NCBI RefSeq assembly: GCF_026914265.1
Contig: NC_069124.1
Location: forward strand, 25,368,489-25,432,488
Length of the DNA stretch: 64,000 nt
Reading direction: 5' to 3'
Source of the DNA: Mya arenaria
Lineage: Eukaryota; Mollusca; Bivalvia; Myida; Myidae
Shown: positions 1 through 12,300 of the stretch, in pieces
Layout: each line of letters opens with the position of its first letter
Numbering within the stretch: position 1 is the first letter of the stretch
Program-made: the position numbers and the translations under genes
The notes under the pieces: model-generated
What the model was told of the DNA's origin: nothing
The model's input: the letters and a program-made list of their open reading frames with translations, nothing else
Database searches by the model: none

Positions 1-53
1 TTCAGAATTTGAGCAAGCCCGGAAGATATTTAACTAGTGCAGGGCTTCCAGGC
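1..53 (+). repeat. Dispersed repeat, copy A
   Basis: The first 53 bases (ttcagaatttgagcaagc to agggcttcc) match 9497-9541 closely, with small differences. The 'agggctt' end suggests the tip of a DNA transposon; no full element is visible. The rest of 1-373 is AT-rich THOC2 intron with no other signal. Confidence 0.6.
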
Positions 54-373
54 TTATTCCTAAGACCACTGTAATTACAATATTTTTTTTATTTTTTTAT
101 ATAATTTTAAACTGTGATTTTCATGTGCACTGAGTACATTCAAATGTCTATAATTATAATTTGTTTACTTGCATAAAGTAAATCAAACTTTGAATAATTA
201 TTTAATAATTATCTTATCTCCATACATTCATTTATGATGAACACAATGCCTAATTAGAGTTGTTTCCTTGCAATTTTTATCTTTTGTATAGTGAATGGTG
301 TCCCCATGAATTTCATTCAATTGGTGTCATCCATTTCAAAGTGGTGGTATAGTTTCATCTTTTCAACACAAAC

Positions 374-3300
374 CCTGTCATAACAGATGAGCGTTGAGAA
401 GTTTGGAGTCTTCAAGTTGTGAAGAATGTGAATGAACTCGGCACAGTACACGGCATCACTGGCCGTGAAACAGCACCGCGGGAAAATGCAGAGTTGCAGG
501 AACTGGGTGATGGTCTCATTCTTTGTCGCCCCTGAAACAAAGAAATAATGTTCCACTATTTCATGAGTCAAAAAGTTTTTATTTCATAAATCATTCTAAC
601 AAGTCAGTTCTTAACAATAAACAGATGCCAATGTCCTTCCATTATGCTCAATTAAACAAAGGACTCAAAAATCCTTTTAGCCAAAGGGATCTAACTTGCT
701 ATACTATTTTCATGAGGTTGAAGTTTAGAGTGGTCAAGTGGTTAAGGTGTCCACCTCTCACCCTAAAGATTGTGGGCTGGATTCCAACCAGTGTTACTTT
801 CTCATCACCTCTTAAAAAGGACACAAGTTTTTAGCTGTCTTTACAATGGAAAAATAAATATGTATAAACTCAACTATTGTCAAGATGACATGTACTTTGA
901 TGTAAATATTTTGACAAATTTTTTAGTAATGGCCATAGCTACAGCAGAACTTTTCTTTCTTGACACCCACTCACTTGAGACAAACCACTGGTCCCTCTGT
1001 GCCTTGAGCCTTGCAGTGATGCGCTGAACATGCTCCGTCTGCCTCTTCTCCTCATCTTTCAGCTTGTCAATCATGGCGTTACAACGCTCACGCTCCTTCT
1101 TACGCTTGCTTGGACCCTAGATGTAAAATATAGCGGAAAATCACTTACATGTATACATTTAAAGATGCACTCTTACTTCCTAATAAGATTTACCACAATT
1201 CATTATATTGTTTTAATATTCCAAAAGGGATGAATAAATGTCGAAAAAAATGGTTCTTAAAATGGATACCTAGTAAAATTTGAAAGAAATGAGCATAAAA
1301 CATGTTTTTCTACCTCATGAGGCTATTGAAGACCACAGTAAATCTTTTAGAATCCACCAATCATTTAATATTTTTAAGCTTTCTACTATTAAATACATGG
1401 TTAAAATCTTGATATCAGTAATTATTATTTTCCATAAATGCATTATTTAGTAAGTTGTTAAAGGTTTATCAGTCAAAATTGATGTTTGTTATACATGTGT
1501 TTGTATTGATTTTGAATAAGTGTGTCACTTTAGAGCAGATCAAATGAAAACTACAGGGACAAGCCCAGAAGTCAAAAATTTAAACCCTGATTAGAGGCAC
1601 AAGGTAAGGGCCTTAATGACTCTGAACAAGAGACACAAGGTAAGGGCCTTAATGACTCTGAACAAGAGGCACAAGGTAAGGGCCTTAATGACTCTGAACA
1701 AGAGGCACAAGGTAAGGGCCTTAATGTCTCTGAACAAGAGGCACAAGGTAAGGGCCTTAATGTCTCTGAACAAGAGGCACAAGGTAAGGGCCTTAATGAC
1801 TCTGAACAAGAGGCACAAGGTAAGGGCCTTAATGACTCTGAACAAGAGGCACAAGGTAAGGGCCTTAATGACTCTGAACAAGAGGCACAAGGTAAGGGCC
1901 TTAATGACTCTGAACAAGAGACACAAGGTAAGGGCCTTAATGACTCTGAACAAGAGACACAAGGTAAGGGCCTTAATGACTCTGAACAAGAGGCACAAAC
2001 ATACAACTACCACACATATACAAACACCGCAGTCAGGCCACACACTTATCAAAATAGCTTCACCAATAAATGATGGGATTACCACCTTGGAAGAGTCAGT
2101 GAAATGCTGATGCTTGTTTGTTATATGCGATCAAAGAGAAAAATTCCATTAATATTTTGACTGGAGTTAAAATCAAAGCACTTCCATCTGCCATACATCC
2201 ATTATCTGGAATAATTTAAACATCTTATTGCATGACGATACATTTACACAATATTTGATGAAGAAAACAACGAAGAAACAGAATCAGTGCGATGCGTTCA
2301 TAAAAAAAGGACATGCCAAAGGATAGGGTCACAAGTTTTTCCAACATCAATTACGGCCCTTTCCCAAAATGTCACACTTGAATACACTTTGGAGTTTACC
2401 CACCAGATCTTTGTTGTCGTCAGCACTGTTGGCCTGGCCCTGTAGAAGGGATATCTGTTTCTCGTATGCTGAACTAGGCACGTGAATGTCGTACATGGAT
2501 AGCGCCCAGAACGTCGCATAGAATGTGGGACTGAAAGTTAAACAGTTTCACTTTTATTTAAAAGGTCAATGTATAAGCAGGAAGGATTTGTATAGAATTG
2601 GCAATAGAAAAGACTCCTTTTTTATTTCCAAGCCTTTAAGTACTGGATTTGTACTTGCAATATTGGACTGTAAATAGCATATTAAAGAAGCATTCCATGG
2701 ATACATAGAAACCAAATTTCAAGGTTCATTTTCTAAGGTTACATTTTAAGAAGCAAATGAGAGTATCATTAATGTGTTGTAGATTGTAGATCGTTTAAAC
2801 TTCATCAAGATTAAATTTCTTTCAGCAAACTGATATTGTTACAAGTTTAAAACTTATAGATTAATCAATTTGCCATTGCTGTCAGTTAAATAAATAATGG
2901 ATCAGCAAATGGTTCACATTACAAAATTTGCCGAAAATTATGGTGAAAAACCCACACACAATTAAAGCATTATCAACAGTTTTAAAGACAACAAGTACAC
3001 ATGTGTATGTTATATATTTTGATGCTTGAATATTCAATTAACTATGTACCTGAGTTCCTCCCATATTTTGGAGGGCTGGAGCGGCCGCACATTTTCGATC
3101 ACTGGGGCCATCACAAACTCTGCTGCCTCTATGTACTTCTGTGTCTATAATAGTCATTCCAAAGAAGATGGATGAATTCAAAATTACATGCATGGGTTGG
3201 TAATCATAAAAATTTTAGGAAATCAACTTGAGTTAAGCAATGACATAGGAAGTTTTATGAATACAGCCCCTGGGTTCTAACATCAGATTCTAACATAAAT

Positions 3301-6300
3301 CCTAAAGAAATTGCCTTGGGGTTATGTTTGAGTATGAAGAATTCATGACCGAAAAATGGTCAAAGGGCTAAGACCCCTTATGAAATTGATTCCAAAGTCA
3401 TCTATATTTATTTCCAGGTACTTCCTACAAATTTTATTGTAAATGACAGAGCAAAGACCAATCTTTATAACTGTACAATAGTCTGAATTTAAATGCTCTC
3501 AATTCTGATTTTAAGATTAACCCTGAACTTTAGAACCCCTGTACATGTATATATGAGGAATAATCTGCTTACTGTTTAGCCTGAAAAAAATAATTCATTA
3601 CATAAAAAAATCTTAAATAATTTTTCAAACACATTTATCCATTTATTCATTATTTTCTAGTTGTTATAAGTTTTGTACGCAACTTTTATTTCGTTCATAC
3701 ACTTTATATATTGTGATCAGTGTTTTTTTTCTGCCCTTTTTGGGGGTTGAAATTCGGATTCATTCCCTTCCTGAAAAAGTATGTATATTTCTTCTACCCA
3801 GGTAAAAATTCCCTTTTTGAGTATTTCTCCCCTTTTTTGCAAAAAAAAGATGAGTATATCCGCTATTAAAGGGCCCTCCCAATATTCACAAATGTGGTAA
3901 AAAACACAAGTGATGCTCTTAAACTCTATCTCTAAATCTTCCAACATTAGATTGATGATTACTGATTTATATTGATCACAGACAGAGCTTGTAAACAGCA
4001 ATACCTTGGCTGATGTGGACAGTTTATCTTTTTTGTCTTTTTCGGCTCTTTCTGCTTTTCTTAGCTCATCATATTTGGCCTGCAAGAGAGTAAATTCTTT
4101 ATAAATCACAACTTTCTACAAATTGATCACAAAACCAAATTTTTAACAAAACTTTTTATAGATTATAGTACAGCTTTGCTTTGACAAGATTTTAAGCACA
4201 AATAAATCTATTTAATGCAAATAATTTAGGGCGCAACAACACTTCTGGATATGTTTTTTAAAATTTATCAAAGGGCAAAACATTTCAGAATGAATATGTG
4301 GCTTAATTAACATTCAAATTCTAACAAGTACATTAAAAATTTGATATCGAAAATTGACAGTGAGCTGTTCCAAATGGGGAATTTCTCTGGATAAGAACTA
4401 GACAGACAGTCCTAATGACAAATCTGATCACAAAACCTGGGCAAGCAACCATAACATCAATCATTCAAAGGCCGTCTTCAACCTACATTGATATCATAGC
4501 TGTACAGGGGCCTGGATAGGAAGAAAGCAGCGTCTGGAGGCACGTGAAACTCTGTGACCATCTTGTGTATGGGCGGGAGTCTCTTCACAAACTCTTCTGT
4601 ACTCAGCTGCATGGACAGGAAACTGCCAAACTGTACCAACGTGTCTTGACACTACATAGGGGAGAAAAAAGGCGTTTGACTCTTAACCCCTAAACTATGT
4701 TATACAATGAACTAACAGCATAAAACTGTACAATAAAGTCATCAAAAATTAAATACATGGACTTGGTAATGTAAAAAAATTGTCCAAAATAAGAGCGCTG
4801 CAGGGCAACACCAAGGCTATGATAACACCTGGTCAAACAATCACAAAAATACTCTGCATTATTAACAAAGGTTTTAATCAACCCATTCTATGGGAAAATA
4901 TGCTTAAATCAATCAAGATTTTGGATCATACCCTGCTCTTATGTGGTAAAATAAGCTGAGATTGTAATTTAACTGAAGAATTTTTATCTGGCATGGACTT
5001 CTTTCTCTCAAAAAACAAACAGAAGAGCTAATAAATATTCTGTTTCTTCATAAAGCTTTTTTCAATTCTCTGGCTTATCCATTTCTGAGACACAGCATTT
5101 GCATCACTTTCATTGCACCTCATAAAAAATATTAATTATCAAATCAACCACCATTCAACCACTTACCTGATCATACAGTTTTCCGTAGTGTTTGAGATGC
5201 CTGGTTGCCTCCTTGAAGATGACGGAATCCCTCTGTTGTGATATGAGCAGACACAAAGACAGGGCAAGGTCATGTTCCAACATTGTGTCCTTCAGCCGAC
5301 TCGACGACTTCTTCATATTGCGCACCTGGGTGAAGTAGCCTCCCTAGAAATGTTTAATTCAGAGGAATTTTTAACTAGAAGGTAGGCAGCAGTGTAATGT
5401 TTCAACAATAATTATATCGATAATGTAAGGCTTGAAAACAAAAACAATATTGGTGCCTCTAAATTTTCTCTAGTAAATGTTTGTATGTTTGAGCTATTGG
5501 TTAGTACAGAGCCAGACACGTTGTAGACAGAGTGTGATTACTTAGAAAACATTGATATCTGTCATTTTCATGAATATCCCCATTACAAACCCATACGGCC
5601 TACCCAACCCCTCCATTCCTTAGTAGCTCTCCCCCCTGACATGGCATAATTTCTTCTGCTAACTGAATATAGGTCAACATTTGGACTATCTACTATTGGT
5701 TGCCCCATAACAGCCTATAACACATCCTTTTCATCAGCGCTCATCAATATCCCTTCCACTAACATTGTGTCCAACAAGTCTTCTGCAATTTCCTCGAATA
5801 GTTCACTACTCAAAGATCATTTGCCATTGACACCTCCGTCCCTGCACCTACCTCACCCCCACTCCATACTAACTGCCCCACCCCCAACTCCAACTCCTTA
5901 CCTCTTGCCTGAGAAGTTCTCCCCCTGACATTGCATCCAACTGATCAGCCGTTATCTCCTCAGACACTTCAATACCAGCCATCTTCTGAACTATTTCCTG
6001 CATCAATAGCAAGTCCGTGCTGGAAAAAAACACAACAGTCTTAAAAGTGAGATTGCATTAGTCAATTCTTCTTTTCTCTAAAAGGCTTTGGCTCAGAGAT
6101 ATTGTTTACTGAAATAACAATTTTATGCCTTGCCTTTAAAGTTTTAAACCTTATATTTGGAAGTTTCATAAAAAAAATTCAATTTCTAATATATACACAC
6201 AAAGTCCTGTTTAAGCCTTATAACTTATCTGTACCTTCTGTCTGCTTTGAGTTTGATGGTGACATACTGGCTGCACGAGTCCCACAGTCACTGTGTACTT

Positions 6301-9300
6301 CTTACAAAGAATACATTACATGCAGATTCACTGCATTATCAGAACTTATGCCTACCATTCGTGAATAAACCATCTAGAGAATTTCCAAAACTGGTGCCTA
6401 CCTCCTGCCAGCCTTGAGCTGGTTGGTTACGTACTGCACGAGTCCCGTCTGCTCCACTGTGTACTTCTTACAGATGCAGCCAGCAAAAGTCGCCAGACCT
6501 GAAGAGGGAATAAAAGGATAAAATACAAGTTTGTAAGCTGGTTAACTTTTGTTACTTAAGCAGATCACAATAAGTATTTCCCCAGGCCAGTGCTGACATG
6601 CCTTCAAAAGCTGAGCTGGCATTCCAACATCCTTTCATTGCCACAATATGCTTACAAACTTAATTCCAAATGAGATACTCATTGAGCTGTGCGGCGTTTC
6701 TAACAAGAAACGCTGTGATCGTAATAAACTTCGGCCGGCGGGAAGCGGTCAGACGACAAAAAGTGAAAAAGTTATGATTTATTTGCTTAATGCTACTTCA
6801 GTGGGTCAACATTCACCTGATAATTTTAAACAATCACATATATCTAGATTTATAATCGGGGATTCTAGCTATAAGTTTGATATCGACAACGAATTTTTCA
6901 TTATAATGTATAAGAATGACGTAAGCGGTGCACTCAGCTTTCAGACTCTGTGGTTAATCAAGCGTATCGTGTAGTGATTGATGACATACATAGCAGATTG
7001 CTATGTGAAAATATGGAGCGATTTAACACCTAATCAGGATAGCTGCAAAGCATTTAATTAACACATTATTTGTTTAATTGTGTCTTCTGCCACCTACCAC
7101 TATACGTGATTGGACCGATTGCAAGTGTCTGCGAATTAACATATATCTAGTAATCCAGTAGTGGAAAAAGCAGCTGTCGCATTGGTCTGATGGTAACTAG
7201 GACATTTTTATTGGGGGTCATTTTGAATGTGTTAATGACCTAAGAATGCTTGTGTATTACAATTTCTACAAGTTTTACTGACTTAGTCATTTTTGGACCA
7301 AAATTATAAAAAAATGAGAAAATTTCAGACCAATTTTTTCGACACTTATTGAAACTGAAATCGGTCTGGCTTGGTCAAAATCAGTCAGGACCGGCAAATT
7401 GCCGGGTTTTAGAAGCCCTGCAACATGTAATAAAACCATAAATGTCATAACATATATTTATGTCATTATCCCACCCAGATAGCTTAGTTGGTAGACCACC
7501 CCAACTCGGGTGCAGTTCTCTTATATAGCCAGTTACTGGTGGCATATTTTCTGAGCCTATGACATAAACCTTGGGTCTGTTTCACCGTGTATCCTAGACA
7601 GAATTTTGTACCAAGGAGAACAATTTCAAAAGTATTATTGCTCTGTAAAAAGATCTAATTTGCTCCCAAGATTCTTGATAAAATGTACCCAAGCAAAAGT
7701 ATTAAACATGGTCAACAATTGGGTAAAATTGGTGCAAATCTCAGTACCATTCTCAGAACCCCCATTTAGTAATTTTGGTGGAAATTTGTGCAGATAGGGA
7801 ATCAAGAAATCAATTTATTAACTAATCAAGGAACTTTCTGCTCACGCATATTAACTAATAAGTCAGTGGTTATTTTCTCGGCATAAATGCCTATGGCTAA
7901 GATAAGCTACTCACTCTGAAGCCAGCTTGCCAGGGTTGTCTCCCCTAGTTTTGTCTTCTCCTTTTCTGGCACAGCCACTGACTCAATTATACAGACTGTG
8001 GTTAGGGTTAAGGAAATTCAATTATAAATCATTTCCAGAGAGCCTCTGGCCTCGATTCTTAAACAATCTTAAGTCCCCTACAACAGAATCAAGCTCAGTA
8101 CACTTATTATTTTTTTTTAGCAATTTGAGCTATATTCTGATTTTGAAACTTTTCAAGGAAAATATAGTCATGATAAACTAAATTTTATCTTCTTAAATCA
8201 AGTTTAAGTAAGTAATAAAGCTAAATGAAACAAGATACTTGAGCTAAAGATATTTCAAGAAATGTGGGCATAAACTTTTACGACGGCCATTTCATGCATT
8301 ATACCAACAATGGAATTGTACAAAAATGCTTTGTAAATAAACAGCAAAGATGAAAGAATGTAATCTGGTTAGTTTCTTTAAGAATACATCATCTGTATCA
8401 TACAGAAATGGTTTGTCATGGTAATTTTTTTTTTATAAAATATTATTTTTTTTGTCAAAATTCATAATTTTATTTCCATGTTTGGGGAAGTATGTTTAAG
8501 CATTGGGAATGGAGTCGAACTTCGGCCACAAATTTGTCAATAAAAAACCCACTGCCTTTCAGCAACTGTTGGAAAGGATACATATGAGAATGTCATACGA
8601 GAGATCTGTGAGGTATTTGAGAGCGTCCACCACCGGGCCTATCAGGTTATCATATTTCTCTACTTGCCGCAGGATCTGAATAGAAACAATAAGTGTTAGT
8701 TATATTGTATATGTACATGTATATAAAAGTTGATTTTTTCGCAACCTCATCATCTAATGCATTCAAATAATTGATATGAAGCTTATTTTGGATTATGACT
8801 GCCATCAATAATTACCTACAAGAATATACTGAATCATAGCCAAAATGCATGTGTTTAGAATTATCATGGGACTAAAACATCTCCCTATTAGATAAACGGC
8901 TATGGATATTTCAGGGTGGTTTTACATTACTTAAATGAAAGAAGAATTGTCAAAAGTTTGCTTAAAATGGCAAGGATACAAAACATAAGCAATTACATGT
9001 TACACTACACTTACCCAGTATGCTTCAAGTGTTACAGTACACTTATGCTTTAAACTTTCTTAATAATAAATTATATGAAACTATTTTTCTTGGCAGATGA
9101 AAACTAAAGCTTTGTAACTGCCACAAAAATCCTTTCCACTCACATATTCAAAGAGGACCCCAGGGTTGCTGTGGCTCAGTTTTCCGAGCTGTCGTCCAGA
9201 TATCTTCACATTCTCTTTTGCCAGACGCCTATATAGAAAAAACATTAAAAATGTAATAACATGTTTAACCATCTTAGATGTCCATTTTAATTACAGATAT

Positions 9301-12300
9301 ATACAGAAATAATACAATTACATTTATTTCCTAAAACCCAACATTTTGCCAAGCTCCAAAAATAATCCACAAAATTACGTGTATCACCTATGACACATAA
9401 TGTCAGTTATTGAAATTAGACTTTTGGATTAACAAGCCCAAATTCTTATACTATTGCTTGGCATCTAATTTTTGAACAAGCCCTGCTATTTAAAATTCAG
9501 AATTTGAGCAAGCTGGAAGTCATTTCACCAGTATAGGGCTTTCTAATTCCTACCACTGCTATATACTTATGATGCCCAAACATCTTGTCACCATTGTTAC
9601 ATGAAGAACAGAATTAGAGTTACTGCTCAAAGTCATAAAGAAAGTAACTGGAATTTTTCAGTAATGTCTGAAAGGAAAAAAAATCTTAATCAACTTACTT
9701 CATAATGTATTTGGACTTCTCCAGGCAATCAGCCTTCACTCGTATCAGAGCCGGGTGCGAGATGTACAGCTCGTTCTTCCAGTTGCCATACATACGGTAC
9801 CTACAGATACACATGTACACAGAAAATGATATGGGATACATGTATTTATGTGGTCTTACACTGAAAACATGTATAATCTGTATCATTGGTAGTTGGCAGC
9901 TGTATTGCCCTTTCTTCCTTACATTCAGTCCCTATAGATATACATGTACAATAGAAACTAAAATAGCGTAGTTAATTGTTGAAATGACCTTATGTGATAG
10001 TATACATAATGTTATATTTACATGTATGACGAGCTTAATGTGAAATGTATAGCTCATTCTTCCACATACCCCATATAAAGTACCTACAGATATACATACA
10101 TTAGAAACAGTGAAAAGGCACGTACATTAACGCTTGTTTGTTGTTATGTTTCCAGATAAACAATGGGCAAACCTCAAACACTATTATCATGTGCATTTTG
10201 TCTCTAGCAACATGACTAACAAGTTTCAATGAATGTGATTCTTGAGAAGTTCTTGAGTTGGCATTATAAAGTTTTTGCAAAAGGATAACATTGATGATGC
10301 TGACAATGCTGACATCAAGGCTATCATGGTGTTTTTCTTTCCCTAAAGAACAGATGAGTTAAATATGACACTTACCCAACTAGACATAAGCACTTACCTG
10401 AGCTCATAAGGGAACAGCTTGAGGAGAGTCCATATCTCTTGTGAGATACAGCAATTACACGAGAGAAATGAGACGGACGGCAGAAGGGCCTCATCTATCA
10501 CGTTCAACAGGCCGTAATACGTTGGGGCGTCTTCCGGTGATAAGCTTCCCTGGGCACGCTTGAAAGGAAGAGGAGAGAAGAGATTATTATCAGGGAGACA
10601 AATATATGGTCTTTATCATATGCTTTTTGGTTATTTATAAAGCTTCATTAGTGAAATAAAAAATGTATTTCACTGTATGAAAAAAATAATAAATAAATTA
10701 AAATATATGAAATATAAAAAATATATATAAATTATATCACTGTGACCTTCACCTTTGACCCCTTAAAATATTAGGGGTCATTTACAGGTCAGGCCCAACC
10801 TCCACGTCAAGTTTGAGGGCCATGGGTGCAGGCAATTTCGAGTTTTTGCATTCAAGGTCACTGTGACCTTGACCTTTGACCCTATGACTCCTAAAATCAA
10901 TAGGTGTCATATACTGGTCAGGCCCAGCCTCCATGTCAAGTTTGATGATCATAGGTCCAGGCATTGTTGAGATATACTAGAAGATCTTTTGTTAACGTTT
11001 TCGCGTTAAAGGTCACTGTAACCTTGACCTTTGGACTGATGACCCTCAAAATCAAAAGGGGTCATCTACTAGTCAGGCCCAACCCTTATGTCAAGTTTGA
11101 TGACCAAGATTTAGGAATTGTTGAGTTTGCCCCCACGGTGACCTTGTCCTTTGACCCGATGACCCCTAAAATCAATAGGGGTCATCTACTGGTCAGGCTG
11201 ACCCTTCATATCAAGTTCGAGGGCCATGGGTGCAGGCATTGTCGAGTTATGACTCGGACAACCTTTTATCATTCAAAGTCATTGTGACCTTAACCTTTGA
11301 CCCAATGTACCATAAAACAAGCATTTTCAGTGAAAAGATATCCCCCGCCAACGATGGCTTGTTTGTGCTTGATGGCTTGTTTGTGCTTGAAGGTTAAAAA
11401 AAATCTCAGAAAGAATAAGATAAGCACATTGGTTTATCCCTTTCCGAGCCAAATAATAAAATATCGACCGGGACTACTTTATGATAAATTTTTTTAACAA
11501 TTACACAATCCAAAATATATATAAACAGGCATCATCGCAGTATGTTGGTTCATATTTATTTCAAGTTTCAAGAATTTTTACCAACTAGTTACTGAGAAAT
11601 GGCTGTAAATGAGAGTTTTTCAAAAAATCAAGGGCAATAACTCCAAGTACAATTGACCAATCCAAAAAAAAAAATGAACAGGCATCATCCCAGTATAGTA
11701 ATTCATATTTATTTTAAGATTCATGAAATTCTGCCAGCTAGTGACTGAGAAATGGCTGTGAATGTGCATTTTTCAAAAAATCAAGGGCAATAACTCCAAG
11801 GACAATTGACCAATCGAAAAAAATTTTGGACGGGCATCATTCCAGTATAGTGGTTCATATTTATTTTAAGTTTCATGAAATTATACCGGCTAGTTACTGA
11901 GAAAACGCAGGTGACGGACGGACGGACGGACGGACAGACGGAAGGACTGACAGACAACGCCATTTCAATATCCCCCTCCCTATTTCATAGGCGGGGGATA
12001 ATAAATAGGGGTCATCTACTGGTCAGGCCCAGCCTCCATGTCAAGTTTGATGACCAAAGGTCTAGGCACTGTTTAGTTATCACTCAGACAAGCTTTAAAA
12101 TCCTTCTATCATTAGGGGTCACTGTGACCTTGACCTTCGACCCGATGACACATATAATCAATAGGGGTCATCTAATTGTCAGGTCCAACCTTCTTGTCAA
12201 GTTTAATGACCATAGGCTGTTGAGTTATCACTCGGAGAAGCTTTGGTCTACCGACGGACCAACCAACCTACCGACAGACTGACGATAAGGGGGGCATAAA

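Noticed and set aside
1588-1998. CRISPR-like array
   Set aside because: Units are contiguous with no spacers, and the DNA is a eukaryotic intron.
1572-2110. Open frames of 144-164 codons on both strands across the 36-bp repeat
   Set aside because: A 36-bp unit keeps frames open trivially. The peptides are a single 12-residue motif repeated.
6648-6974. 108-codon plus-strand frame
   Set aside because: No recognisable domain or splice context; inside a THOC2 intron within probable transposon-derived sequence.
10964-12282. Plus-strand frames with HLLVRP..VKF repeats
   Set aside because: Translations of the receptor-site repeat and its nested element, not proteins.
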